Positions 7,678 through 16,146 of a DNA stretch of 22,128 bases are shown piece after piece. The stretch is from an uncultured Acetatifactor sp. (lineage in GTDB: Bacteria > Bacillota > Clostridia > Lachnospirales > Lachnospiraceae): positions 1-22,128 of the forward strand of contig CAJTZD010000033.1 of assembly GCA_910584235.1 (NCBI GenBank). The letters are read 5' to 3'. Below the pieces are notes generated by a model. It was not told the DNA's origin and did no database searches. It saw nothing but the letters and a program-made list of their open reading frames with translations. Each line of letters begins with the position of its first letter. Positions within the stretch are counted from its first letter, which is position 1. The translations under genes were made by a program, and so were the position numbers.

Positions 7678-9351
7678 ATGATTGACTTGATCTATGTGAC
7701 ATATAACTCTGAAAAATGGATTGCACAATGTTTTGACTCCATACTAGATAATGATTATGACTTGAAACAAATTAATATTATCGTTGTCGATAATGCGTCT
7801 ACAGATAAGACAGTAAATATTTTACAAAATAAAAAAAGCAAGATGCTTAATCATTTTGCTTCTTTTAACATTATTCAAAATAAAAACAATGAAGGTTTCG
7901 GAAAGGCAAATAACATTGGTTTCTCAAAAGGCTGTTCAGAATTTGTATGTTTTTTTAACATTGACACCCGGCTTTTCAAAAACACTCTGTCTGTTTTAAC
8001 CAATGTAATTTCACATTCTGAAAAAGATGTTGCTTTGTGGGAGCTCCGCCAGTTCCCTTATGAACACCCAAAAATGTATGACCCTGTCTCCATGGAAACA
8101 GAATGGTGTAGCGGAGCCGCATTTGCTGTCAAACGTGATGTTTTTAAAAAAATAAATGGATTTGATGAAACTTTGTTTATGTATGCAGAGGATGTTGATT
8201 TAAGTTGGCGTATCCGTTGTCTCGGATACAAAATAAAGTACATTCCAAAAGCAAGAATATATCATTATGCTTACGAAAATGTCCAAACAATTAAATTAAC
8301 GCAGCATGTCTATGGAGTTGTAAATAATTTGCTATTAAGATACCGTTTTGGGACTTTCAAAGATATATTAATAGGGCATATGCTCTTCTGCCGTGTTATG
8401 GCCTTGCCTCCTGTCTTAAAAGGTTCAAAACAGGCATTGTTGAAAACTTACGCAAGACATTTTTCTAAAATAGTCCATTTTTATCAAGGCGGAATGTATA
8501 AACACAATTCATACTTTTTGCCGCTATTTACAGGATTTGACTACGGACTTACACGTATGGGGAGTTTTTATCTCAATCAACCGCTTAACAATACGCCCCT
8601 CGTTTCTGTAATTGTTCGTACTCATCAACGGCCTGATATTCTTAAGGAAGCTTTAATTTCACTTAGAAATCAGACATATCCGAATATAGAAGTTGTTATA
8701 GTGGAAGATGGCGCAAATCAATCCGAGCAAATGATTCAATCCGAATTTTCCAACATTAATATTAGATATTTTGCAACTGGTCAGAAAGTTGGCCGTTCCA
8801 AGGCTGGTAATTTGGCAATTCAAAAAGCCAGTGGAAAGTACATCAACTTTTTAGATGATGATGACTTATTCTTTGCAGATCATGTCGAGGTACTAGTAAA
8901 TGTATTGGAGCATAGCACAGAAAAGGCAGCTTACTCTATCGGCTTAGAAACATCTATACAGATTACTAGTCTCTCTCCATACCGTTATAAGATTAAAAAG
9001 GCGCAGACAATCCACCATCAGCCGTTTGATCGAATTATGTTATGCCATCATAACTATATACCGATTCAGTGTATTATGTTTAGTCGAGAGCTCTTTGATT
9101 TGTATGGTGGTTTAGATGAAAGCGTAGATGCCTTGGAAGATTGGGATTTATGGGTACGTTATTCTCTGCATACGGATTTTGTATATGTAGAAAAGACAAC
9201 ATCTATATATAGAATTCCCTATGATACATCACAAAATGATGCACGTCAAAAAATTTTGGATAATACTCTCATAGAAATGCGTGAGAAACATAAAAATTAT
9301 ATGCAGAAAATAAGTGTCTATGATATAGCCAAAATCTATGAAAAAGATTAA
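7678..9351 (+). CDS. Two-domain GT2-GT2 glycosyltransferase
   Basis: A 557-residue protein with two complete GT2 modules. The first (about 1-290) opens IDLIYVTYNS, has NID (94-96) at the DXD position and the motif FMYAEDVDLSWRIRCLGYKI, and resembles the enzyme at 3019-3915. The second (about 300-557) opens PLVSVIVRT at 307, has LDDDD with aspartates at 393-396 and LEDWDLWVRY, and resembles the enzyme at 32-871, about half the residues matching by eye. AAAGGA precedes the ATG. Fused glycosyltransferases of this kind often make the repeating disaccharide of ABC-exported glycans by alternating two activities, so this is the best candidate polymerase in the operon. That role is inferred from architecture. 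The sequence shows neither which sugars are joined nor whether both sites are active. Confidence 0.9.
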   Translation: MIDLIYVTYNSEKWIAQCFDSILDNDYDLKQINIIVVDNASTDKTVNILQNKKSKMLNHFASFNIIQNKNNEGFGKANNIGFSKGCSEFVCFFNIDTRLFKNTLSVLTNVISHSEKDVALWELRQFPYEHPKMYDPVSMETEWCSGAAFAVKRDVFKKINGFDETLFMYAEDVDLSWRIRCLGYKIKYIPKARIYHYAYENVQTIKLTQHVYGVVNNLLLRYRFGTFKDILIGHMLFCRVMALPPVLKGSKQALLKTYARHFSKIVHFYQGGMYKHNSYFLPLFTGFDYGLTRMGSFYLNQPLNNTPLVSVIVRTHQRPDILKEALISLRNQTYPNIEVVIVEDGANQSEQMIQSEFSNINIRYFATGQKVGRSKAGNLAIQKASGKYINFLDDDDLFFADHVEVLVNVLEHSTEKAAYSIGLETSIQITSLSPYRYKIKKAQTIHHQPFDRIMLCHHNYIPIQCIMFSRELFDLYGGLDESVDALEDWDLWVRYSLHTDFVYVEKTTSIYRIPYDTSQNDARQKILDNTLIEMREKHKNYMQKISVYDIAKIYEKD

Positions 9352-9372
9352 TTTTATCTTGGGAGAACACAT

Positions 9373-10461
9373 ATGGCAAATTCAAATCGAAACAACAATA
9401 TAGGCGTACTCCATTTTATTGCCGCCTTGTTTGTTATGTATGGGCATCAATGTGCATTACTGCAACTTCCAGTACCAATTTTATTTGGAGCCGGAATTCA
9501 GACAATAGGGGTAAAAATTATTTTTATACTTAGCGGCTACTTAATTACGCAAAGTTTATGGAGCCAAAAAGAATCCCCCCTAAATGTAATAAGGATATAT
9601 TTAACAAAACGTTTAAGTCGAATATACCCCGAACTTATAGGGTGTTTATTCATATCTGTTTTCATTATAGGTCCACTTTTCACATGTTTGACACAAAACG
9701 AATATTGGCGTACTGTGCCTTACTCTCGTTATATAACAGCAAATATTAGAATGTATCCTGTTTATAGCCTGCCAGGGGTATTTACAGAAAATCTTTATCC
9801 CAATGCGATCAATGGCTCTTTGTGGACGTTGCCCGTTGAGTTATTTCTCTATGCAGTTATATTGATTATCTTTCTAATTAGCACCAGACCAGACGTAAAA
9901 AAATATATCTATATAACTGTTTCATTTATTTTACTTACATTATCCATTATACGCATAGCACTATTCCCCAATGCGTCACTTATATTTTATGGAACTGATT
10001 GGCTACAGGCACTTAACATTATGCCATATTTTCTCATAGGTGGAACTGCCAAACTACTTTCTAATAAAAAGTTTTTCAATGTGCAAATAAGTGCCGTGCT
10101 TCTTATTATTTTTTCATGGATTTCTTTTGAAATTCAATGGCTTAATGAATTAATTTGTCTATCTATTCTTTCATATTTTGTACTAGCACTGTCTCTTACC
10201 GATGAGCAAAAATTGCACTTTCGCTGGATAAAATGTGAATATGCGTATGGAATATATTTATACGGCTTTATAGTACAACAATGTATAATCTCGAAATTAT
10301 ATACCAGCTCAACGTTTCCAAATAAATGGATTGCGTTCACTATAAGTGTCATACTAACCTATATTTTAGCTGCTTTATCATTCAAATTTATTTATACTCC
10401 ATTCATTAAATTATGTTATTTACACAATGTTTATAATAAAGACGCTAGAATTCCTAAATGA
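9373..10461 (+). CDS. Membrane acyltransferase, acyltransferase-3 family
   Basis: Integral membrane protein of 362 residues with about ten hydrophobic segments, of the OafA/YrhL type that transfers acyl groups, usually acetyl, to surface glycans. Seen: LHFIAALFVMYGHQ in the first segment, IFILSGYLIT, and SLWTLPVELFLY, all typical of the family. His25 matches the essential histidine of the R/K-x10-H motif, but the partner position 14 is His in place of Arg/Lys. GGGAG lies upstream of the ATG. It is the last gene of the + strand operon and likely decorates the glycan made by the preceding genes. The donor and the sugar position cannot be told. Confidence 0.9.
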   Translation: MANSNRNNNIGVLHFIAALFVMYGHQCALLQLPVPILFGAGIQTIGVKIIFILSGYLITQSLWSQKESPLNVIRIYLTKRLSRIYPELIGCLFISVFIIGPLFTCLTQNEYWRTVPYSRYITANIRMYPVYSLPGVFTENLYPNAINGSLWTLPVELFLYAVILIIFLISTRPDVKKYIYITVSFILLTLSIIRIALFPNASLIFYGTDWLQALNIMPYFLIGGTAKLLSNKKFFNVQISAVLLIIFSWISFEIQWLNELICLSILSYFVLALSLTDEQKLHFRWIKCEYAYGIYLYGFIVQQCIISKLYTSSTFPNKWIAFTISVILTYILAALSFKFIYTPFIKLCYLHNVYNKDARIPK

Positions 10462-10537
10462 AGCGTCATATAATCCTGATACAGTTATTTTTCAGTATTC
10501 TTTACAACCTTGTCAGAAAACTGTTTAGAAGAATTAC

Positions 10538-12268
10538 CTACTCCCCTCCCCCAATCAACACCCTCTTCCCCCAAAACCCAAATCCATATTTCCGTATCCG
10601 CTCCCCGGGAATTCCCCTGGCCTCAAGTACCGCCTCATACCTCTGTCGCTTGATCTGCTCAAGAGCCTCTTTCACCGTGTCGGAAAGTTCCGCCTCTTTT
10701 TCCGTATCCTGTACCTTAAATTCTATAATTATCGCATCCGGCGCCGAATCACCCGACGCCAAGCCTCCCTGTTTTGGCTCCAACATTACGTCATATCGTC
10801 CAAAGCCGCTCTCCCGGTTTGACGTCAACACATATCTGTCTGCCAGTTCCACCATCATCCCCAACACAAAACCATGGTAAAATCGCTCCGGTTCCAATTC
10901 GGACGGATTTTTTCCCGTATCAAAATAGCTGAAAGTCTGCAGGGCAACCTTATTCATATAAGTATTCATCGCCTTTACATCATCCGCCAGCAATGCCTGT
11001 AAGAACGCATTATTGACTCTGCGGCATACGCCGAACCAGTCCTTAATCATCTGCCGGAACATCAGACGCACTTCCTGATTGGTCAGTTTCAGGTCATATT
11101 CCGTCTCCCCGCTCTCCTGATCAAACGCAATATGCTCCGCTTTCAGATACCCGCTGGCAAGCAGCAGACTCCATACCGCAGTATCCCCCTGCTCTAATTG
11201 ATTAAAGACAACTTGCTCATCAAATATAGTTCGAAAGCCTTTCCCCTGCAGCAATCTCTCCATAGTCATCTTAAGTTCCGGACTCCCCTCTCTTACCAGC
11301 TTTGCAATCAGGCTATTAGAGCTGGTATTGACCCAGTAGGAAGCCGCCTTTCCCTTGTCCAGATAGTTGATGATAGACCATGGATTATAAATATCTGTCC
11401 GATCTCCAAATGTGAAACCATCATACCATTGTTTCACTTCCTCTTTCCGGTCAGACAAGCCATACTCATCCAGCGCCGCGAACACTTCCCTCTCTGTAAA
11501 TCCAAAACTGTCCGCATATTTTTCCGAGGTAATGGTTACTACTTCCAGATTATTCAAATCTGAGAACATAGATTCCCTGCTGACTCGTGTAATACCAGTC
11601 ATAATCGCCCGTTCCATATAAGGGTTTGTTTTAAACGTTGCATTGAACAAACTCCTGGTGAAAGCAACCATCTCCTCCCAATATCCATTTACATATGCCT
11701 CCTGCATAGGAGTATCGTATTCATCCAAAAGAATAATCACTTTTCTGCCATAGTAGCGGGATAAATAGATAGAAAGGATTTTCAGAGAGAACGTTGCCGC
11801 ATTATCTTCCATTTCCACGGATATCTGTCTGAAATCATTTTTTTCACTCCGACTGAGTAAATCTCCTTTCAATAAAAAGTCAAATCTATCGAATAGCAAC
11901 TTGATAGTACGGCATATTGCCTTTCTGGCCTGTCCAAAAGAAGTCTCTTTTACGTCTGCAAAGCTTAACGCAATCACAGGGTATGTCCCCTGTAGCTTCC
12001 GATATTTATAATCCCCATCAGGTGATTTTTTCTCCCAAATATCCAATCCCTCAAATAAGTCTCCCCTGCCTGCATACTCTACGGAAAAAAATTTCTCCAG
12101 CATGTTCATAGTCAATGTCTTCCCGAACCGCCGGGGACGGGCAATCAGCGTTACGGCATCGTCCGATTCCCACCATTCTCTAATGAAACCAGTCTTATCC
12201 ACATAGAAATTATCTCTTTTTCTCAGGCTCTCAAAGTCCTGGTTCCCGATACTTACCGTCCTTGCCAT
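10538..12268 (-). CDS. DUF1703-type AAA-ATPase-like / PD-(D/E)XK nuclease family protein
   Basis: Full-length 576-residue member of the family joining an AAA-ATPase-like N-terminal domain to a C-terminal PD-(D/E)XK-type domain. Seen: IGNQDFESLRKRDNFYVDKT near the start, Walker A variant RPRRFGKT at 44-51, Walker B ILLDEYD at about 179-185, and the nuclease-like core D-A-IIIEFK with EFK at 516-518, followed by an ALEQI helix with QRY. The family is widespread and often multicopy in gut Clostridia and Bacteroides; its cellular role is not established. The ATG at 12268 is preferred: it starts the recognisable family sequence and follows a GAGGGGG stretch overlapping the end of the upstream gene. 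The frame stays open to 12373 but that part is the antisense-free overlap of the glycosyltransferase gene. It is distal in the - strand operon and has no obvious link to glycan synthesis. Confidence 0.88.
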   Translation of the reverse strand: MARTVSIGNQDFESLRKRDNFYVDKTGFIREWWESDDAVTLIARPRRFGKTLTMNMLEKFFSVEYAGRGDLFEGLDIWEKKSPDGDYKYRKLQGTYPVIALSFADVKETSFGQARKAICRTIKLLFDRFDFLLKGDLLSRSEKNDFRQISVEMEDNAATFSLKILSIYLSRYYGRKVIILLDEYDTPMQEAYVNGYWEEMVAFTRSLFNATFKTNPYMERAIMTGITRVSRESMFSDLNNLEVVTITSEKYADSFGFTEREVFAALDEYGLSDRKEEVKQWYDGFTFGDRTDIYNPWSIINYLDKGKAASYWVNTSSNSLIAKLVREGSPELKMTMERLLQGKGFRTIFDEQVVFNQLEQGDTAVWSLLLASGYLKAEHIAFDQESGETEYDLKLTNQEVRLMFRQMIKDWFGVCRRVNNAFLQALLADDVKAMNTYMNKVALQTFSYFDTGKNPSELEPERFYHGFVLGMMVELADRYVLTSNRESGFGRYDVMLEPKQGGLASGDSAPDAIIIEFKVQDTEKEAELSDTVKEALEQIKRQRYEAVLEARGIPGERIRKYGFGFWGKRVLIGGGE

Positions 12269-12285
12269 AAATACAATACGCCCCC

Positions 12286-13224
12286 TCACCCTCTCACAAT
12301 CAGCAAATCGCAGACCACCGTAGCCACCCGCACATTCCGCCTGTCCCGAAAGGCCCGCAGCAGCACCTGCCACATACTCCCGGACTGCAGCGCCTCATAT
12401 CGTCCCTCCATTGTCCGAAGTTTCTCTGTCAATATCCGCTTTCCCGCTTCTGTCCGCAGGATCTCCCCGGCCTGAAGCTCCCGAAGCATCCTCAAATATT
12501 TCTCTATCTCCCAGAGCTTCCTTTCTTTCTGCAGCAGTTTCCCCACCCGGTGCTCCTCCGCTGCCGCATTACTCTCATGTCTCCTGTGGTAAGCCAGCTC
12601 CTCATCCAGCTGGAAAAAGACTCCCTCCTCCGCTGCCATGGCGCACAGAAGCATATCATGGGGAATGTGAAATACCGATTCGCAATCTCCCCGCCTCTGC
12701 TCCCGATACCACCCATTTCGATACGCCAGCACCATCCCGGGCCATTGATATTTATAGAATATTTCCCGCAGTTCCACTTTCCGCAGTTTCCCGGTCTCCA
12801 GGCTGTGGGCAGGCGCCATCACAGAATGGATCTTCTCATCCTCCCCATCCATCAGTCCAAACTTACATGCAACTACATTCGCCTCCGGATGCCGCTCCAG
12901 CATAGAGCACATCCGCTCCAGCTTGTTTCCCGCCCAGACATCATCCTGATCTGCCAGAAACACAACATCCCCCGTACACAGGCCCATGGCATAATAAAAA
13001 TTTCCGGGATACCCCCTGTTTTCCTCGCTGCAATACAGCTCCCAGCTATCCTGCAGACCGTTTCTTTCGATAAACCGCCTGGCGATTCCTACCGTCCCGT
13101 CTTCAGAACAGTCGTCGCAGAGTATGACCTCATCCGCTTTCCTGGTCTGTCCGAGAATGGAATACAGCTGCTTCTCAATATATTTTTCCCCATTATAGAT
13201 TCCCATACACACGGATATAGTCAT
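12286..13224 (-). CDS. GT2 glycosyltransferase (rhamnosyltransferase-like)
   Basis: GT2 enzyme of 312 residues. Seen: first strand MTISVCMGIYNGEKYI, LCDDCSEDGT at about 35-44, and ADQDDVW with the metal-binding DQDDVW at 92-97, a combination common among streptococcal and enterobacterial O-antigen or capsule rhamnosyl- and galactosyltransferases. A histidine in YHRRHESNA near the C-terminal third matches the position that often follows the acceptor helix in this group. An AGAGGGG site precedes the ATG. It lies 12 nt after the GT4 gene and 17 nt before the ATPase gene in the same orientation. Codon use is GC-rich like its upstream neighbours and unlike the + strand operon. The sugar is not determinable. 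Confidence 0.9.
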   Translation of the reverse strand: MTISVCMGIYNGEKYIEKQLYSILGQTRKADEVILCDDCSEDGTVGIARRFIERNGLQDSWELYCSEENRGYPGNFYYAMGLCTGDVVFLADQDDVWAGNKLERMCSMLERHPEANVVACKFGLMDGEDEKIHSVMAPAHSLETGKLRKVELREIFYKYQWPGMVLAYRNGWYREQRRGDCESVFHIPHDMLLCAMAAEEGVFFQLDEELAYHRRHESNAAAEEHRVGKLLQKERKLWEIEKYLRMLRELQAGEILRTEAGKRILTEKLRTMEGRYEALQSGSMWQVLLRAFRDRRNVRVATVVCDLLIVRG

Positions 13225-13236
13225 GTTTCCCCTCTT

Positions 13237-14424
13237 TCATCCATATGCCGCCAGGACTTCCCGGCCGAACCGTTCTATTGAAAAAAACGCTGCAAACTTC
13301 TCAATATTTCCCATGGGGCCTTGTTCTCTATATACCCGTACCGCCTCTGCCAGCTCTTCCAGGCCCCCGGTGACAATCTGCCCGGTTCCCCGTTCCACCA
13401 CCTCGGCGCACGCCGTGCCCTCGTATACGACAGGCCATGTGCCGCATGCCATTGCTTCAGCCACGGTAAGGCCAAAAGTCTCTTCTCTGCCGGGATTGAC
13501 GAATACATCTGCCGCCGTATAGATTTCGGCCAGTTTCGCAGCCGTATCCGTTCTGGGAAGCCCCAAAACCCCTTTCGGCAGACCGGCAATCTGTTCCTCC
13601 GTTAACCCCACCAGCACGATCTGGTATTCCCCTCCCAGCCGCTTTGCCAGTTCCAAAAAAATATCCAGGCCTTTTCTCTCCACCCAGACATTCGCCACGC
13701 CCAATACGATAAACTTCCGCTCCAGGCCATGCTTTTGCCGAAAGCTGCCAGGCGTGGGATGATAAGTGTTCAAATCAATTCCATTATATACGATTTTGGT
13801 CTCATAATCCTTTAAGAAACTCTGACGAACCCTTTCTTTCATCCATGCAGACGGCACAAGGATCGTCACATCCTGAAGTGCGGTGAATAGTTCTCTCTTA
13901 CGCAGATAATTCTTTTGAGAGCAATCTGCCCACATACTGGCCGGGTACTGCCGTTTCAGCGGACAGTGGTAGCAGCCCTCTTTCCATTTTTCACATCCGG
14001 CATTCTGAAAATGGACGCAATGTCCCGTAAAAGGCCAGCAGTCATGCAGGGTCCAGACCACCTTAATATTTCTTTCTTTCAGGTACCGGAAAAGCAATCC
14101 GATATGGATATAGTATCCGTGCAGATTGTGAAGATGGACCACATCCGGCGCATACCGGGTCACCTCTTTCAAAAACTTCTCCGTAGCCCCGCGGGAACCA
14201 AAGCCCTGCATGTCAAACAGCCTGGTATATAGGGCGTGCATTTGATTTCCCCGCAGGCTCCCGATCTTCATCGTCTGCATATCGCCGGGCGTATTTTGAT
14301 ACTTATGTTCTCCATAGGCGATTCTGCACTCATGTCCCTGATCCACAGCCGCCTTGTATAAATCTGCAACAATCCTCCCGGTTCCCGTCACTCCACATAC
14401 GGAATTGATATGCAATATTCGCAT
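13237..14424 (-). CDS. GT4 family glycosyltransferase
   Basis: Retaining GT-B enzyme of 395 residues. Seen: N-terminal RILHINSVCGVTGTGRI, in which the glycine loop contacts the donor, and the family 4 signature Glu315-x7-Glu323 in EETFGLTVAEAMACG. A cysteine/histidine-rich stretch at about 127-155 (HDCWPFTGHC, then GC, GCYHC) marks the WcaC-like subgroup and may bind metal. The ATG at 14424 is preferred: the family begins at this point and GGGGTGA lies just upstream. A GTG at 14433 overlapping the stop of the upstream gene as GTGA would add three residues. It is part of the - strand glycan operon, probably adding a hexose or deoxyhexose to the lipid-linked intermediate. Confidence 0.92.
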   Translation of the reverse strand: MRILHINSVCGVTGTGRIVADLYKAAVDQGHECRIAYGEHKYQNTPGDMQTMKIGSLRGNQMHALYTRLFDMQGFGSRGATEKFLKEVTRYAPDVVHLHNLHGYYIHIGLLFRYLKERNIKVVWTLHDCWPFTGHCVHFQNAGCEKWKEGCYHCPLKRQYPASMWADCSQKNYLRKRELFTALQDVTILVPSAWMKERVRQSFLKDYETKIVYNGIDLNTYHPTPGSFRQKHGLERKFIVLGVANVWVERKGLDIFLELAKRLGGEYQIVLVGLTEEQIAGLPKGVLGLPRTDTAAKLAEIYTAADVFVNPGREETFGLTVAEAMACGTWPVVYEGTACAEVVERGTGQIVTGGLEELAEAVRVYREQGPMGNIEKFAAFFSIERFGREVLAAYG

Positions 14425-14429
14425 CCCAC

Positions 14430-15173
14430 TCACCCCAAAATCATCTTAACCGCCTCAATCCCCAAACACTCCACCAAATACCACCGACTATACCCATTCG
14501 CCCGGTAGCACCAAAGATACCGGTCCCGGATCCTCCCCACAGCCTCCCGCAGGCTCTTCCGGTTGCTGACTCCCCCCATGCGGAAGTTCGCAAGCACTTT
14601 TCCCACTGTCCTCACCCGGTACCCCTCTTTCACCAGCTGCAGATAGCACCCATAGTCGTCATGAATTCCTTTGTTCCGAAAAGGATGCTCCTTATACACT
14701 TCCGCCCGCACGAACATGGTGGGATGATTCCAGTCCCGGGAGGTCTGAAACCTGCGCAGTCTTGCTTTTTTCACAAAGCTGCCGCCGTCCGCCTTGTGCA
14801 GCCTGATATCGGAAAATACCAGATCGCACCCGCCCTTTTCAAACTCTTCAATCACTGTCTCCACCGCATCCGGCTCATACCAGTCGTCGCTGTTCAGGAT
14901 CCCGATGATCTGCCCTGTAGCCAGGCGGATGCCCTTGTTCATGGCGTCATAGATGCCGCCGTCTCTCTCCGAGACGACGCGCAGGCAGATGCCCCTGCGC
15001 TCCATGCGCTCACGAAAACTTTCCGCCAAGGCCACGGTGCCGTCCGCGGACGCCCCATCGATGATCAGATACTCTATCTCCGGGCAGGTCTGGTTCAGTA
15101 CGGACTCCATGGTAGCTCCCAGGGTCCTTTCGCTGTTGTAGGTCACGGTTACGATAGTCACTTTCTCAGACAT
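14430..15173 (-). CDS. GT2 glycosyltransferase (WcaE-like)
   Basis: GT2 enzyme of 247 residues. Seen: VTIVTVTYNSE, IIDGASADGT at about 37-46, SERDGGIYDAMNKGI at 68-82 and LNSDDWY at 93-99, the set typical of WcaE and related colanic-acid or capsule enzymes. The histidine in WNHPTMF and the HDDYG motif near residue 170 fit the acceptor side of the same group. GGAGAG sits five to six nt before the ATG. The first eight nt overlap the end of the epimerase gene, so the two are probably translationally coupled. Acceptor and linkage are unknown. Confidence 0.91.
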   Translation of the reverse strand: MSEKVTIVTVTYNSERTLGATMESVLNQTCPEIEYLIIDGASADGTVALAESFRERMERRGICLRVVSERDGGIYDAMNKGIRLATGQIIGILNSDDWYEPDAVETVIEEFEKGGCDLVFSDIRLHKADGGSFVKKARLRRFQTSRDWNHPTMFVRAEVYKEHPFRNKGIHDDYGCYLQLVKEGYRVRTVGKVLANFRMGGVSNRKSLREAVGRIRDRYLWCYRANGYSRWYLVECLGIEAVKMILG

Positions 15174-16059
15174 GCCGGCTCTCCGTCAGATGGACGGATT
15201 CCCGAAATCCGTACACCCTGTATTCTTCCCTGTATTCACTCATTTCTTTCTCGTAGACCAGATTTCCGAAAGCCTTATCCGACAGCGCCCCCAACTTCCC
15301 GCCCATTTTTCCCAGAAGAAGCAACGCCGGATGGAAGAGGCCGGTCAGGCGCATCCGTTTCCCATGCTCCGCCGCAATGGCTGCCACCAATTCCGAAGTG
15401 CGCACATATTCCCTGTTCTGGGGGAAAAAGATCCCCCGCTCTCTGTTCTCTACCATCAGCTCCACGAACCTGCAGAGGTTGCCGATGTAAAGCATGCTGC
15501 GCTGATTTTCTTCTTTCGGAAAAAAGGGAAGCCTCCCCGCCAGCTTTGCCAGCAGGGGATAATTTCCCTTTGAACCCTTTCCGTATATCATAGGCGGACG
15601 CAGAATCACCACCCGGAAGCTGTCGCTGTCCAGCTTCCGCAGACCCTCTTCCGCCCTCACCTTACTGTCTCCGTAGAAGTTAGCCGGAGCTAACGGCGTG
15701 TCCGGTGTGATCACTTTCCGTTTCCCGATTCCGGCGCTGTCCCCGTACACTATGATGCTGCTCATAAAAATGAACTGCCCCGCTCCCGCTTCCTTTGCCT
15801 TTTTCGCGCACGTTGCCGCCAGGTCGCAGTTCACTTTGTAGTAAAGCTGTTTCGTCTCCTCCGTGACTTTTCCCACATCCGCGTGGGCCAGCCCCGCCAC
15901 ATGGAACACGCTGTCATATCCGTGAAAGTCATGTTCCCGCCATGCCTCGCCTTTCATATCCAAAGTCTCAGTCACGATATCCGTAGAATGATCCGCTATC
16001 CATTTTTCAAAGGCGGTGCCTATGTAGCTCCCTGCCCCTGTGATTAAAACTTTCTTCAT
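15166..16059 (-). CDS. NAD-dependent epimerase/dehydratase (extended SDR)
   Basis: Nucleotide-sugar modifying SDR of 297 residues. Seen: Rossmann motif GAGSYIG at 8-14, FHVAGLAH at 52-59, catalytic Ser in FMSSIIVYG at about 100, and Tyr129-xxx-Lys133 in FYGDSK. The substrate-side region RPPMIYGKG and the later RSMLYIGNL are typical of GalE-like and 4-ketoreductase-like members. With the 4,6-dehydratase just upstream, a plausible role is reducing or epimerising the 4-keto-6-deoxy intermediate (towards FucNAc- or QuiNAc-type sugars); this is inference. AGGGGGG precedes the ATG, and a perfect hairpin sits just before that site. It is the first gene after the 238-nt gap in the - strand locus. Confidence 0.9.
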   Translation of the reverse strand: MKKVLITGAGSYIGTAFEKWIADHSTDIVTETLDMKGEAWREHDFHGYDSVFHVAGLAHADVGKVTEETKQLYYKVNCDLAATCAKKAKEAGAGQFIFMSSIIVYGDSAGIGKRKVITPDTPLAPANFYGDSKVRAEEGLRKLDSDSFRVVILRPPMIYGKGSKGNYPLLAKLAGRLPFFPKEENQRSMLYIGNLCRFVELMVENRERGIFFPQNREYVRTSELVAAIAAEHGKRMRLTGLFHPALLLLGKMGGKLGALSDKAFGNLVYEKEMSEYREEYRVYGFRESVHLTESRHV

Positions 16060-16072
16060 TCAAAGCCCCCCT

Positions 16073-16096
16073 GCGTGACTTCCATGCCAGTCACGC
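16073..16096 (-). promoter_or_regulatory. Perfect 8-bp hairpin just before the epimerase ribosome binding site
   Basis: GCGTGACT and AGTCACGC pair perfectly around an 8-nt loop (tccatgcc on the + strand). On the - strand transcript this lies directly before AGGGGGG and the ATG of the epimerase gene. It has no following T run, so it is not a terminator of the usual kind. It could be an operator or an RNA structure that stabilises the leader or affects ribosome access. Confidence 0.4.
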
Positions 16097-16146
16097 CAGC
16101 TTCACACAACCACTTTCCACCAGGCTTGTTTCACTATCCCGCTGCC

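Noticed and set aside
10441..10467. Inverted repeat GACGCT/AGCGTC across the end of the acyltransferase gene as a terminator
   Set aside because: Only six pairs around a 15-nt loop, partly inside the coding region, and the nearest T run is more than 15 nt away. The rest of the 76-nt convergent gap shows only weak pairing (ACAGTT/AACTGT), so no terminator is called.
10458..10880. A 140-codon + strand frame starting at the end of the acyltransferase gene
   Set aside because: Most of it is antisense to the nuclease-like end of the DUF1703-type gene and its sequence is Pro/Ser-rich without features.
14661..15593. A 310-codon + strand open frame across the GT2 and epimerase genes
   Set aside because: It spans the boundary of two overlapping, well-supported - strand genes and shows no motifs.
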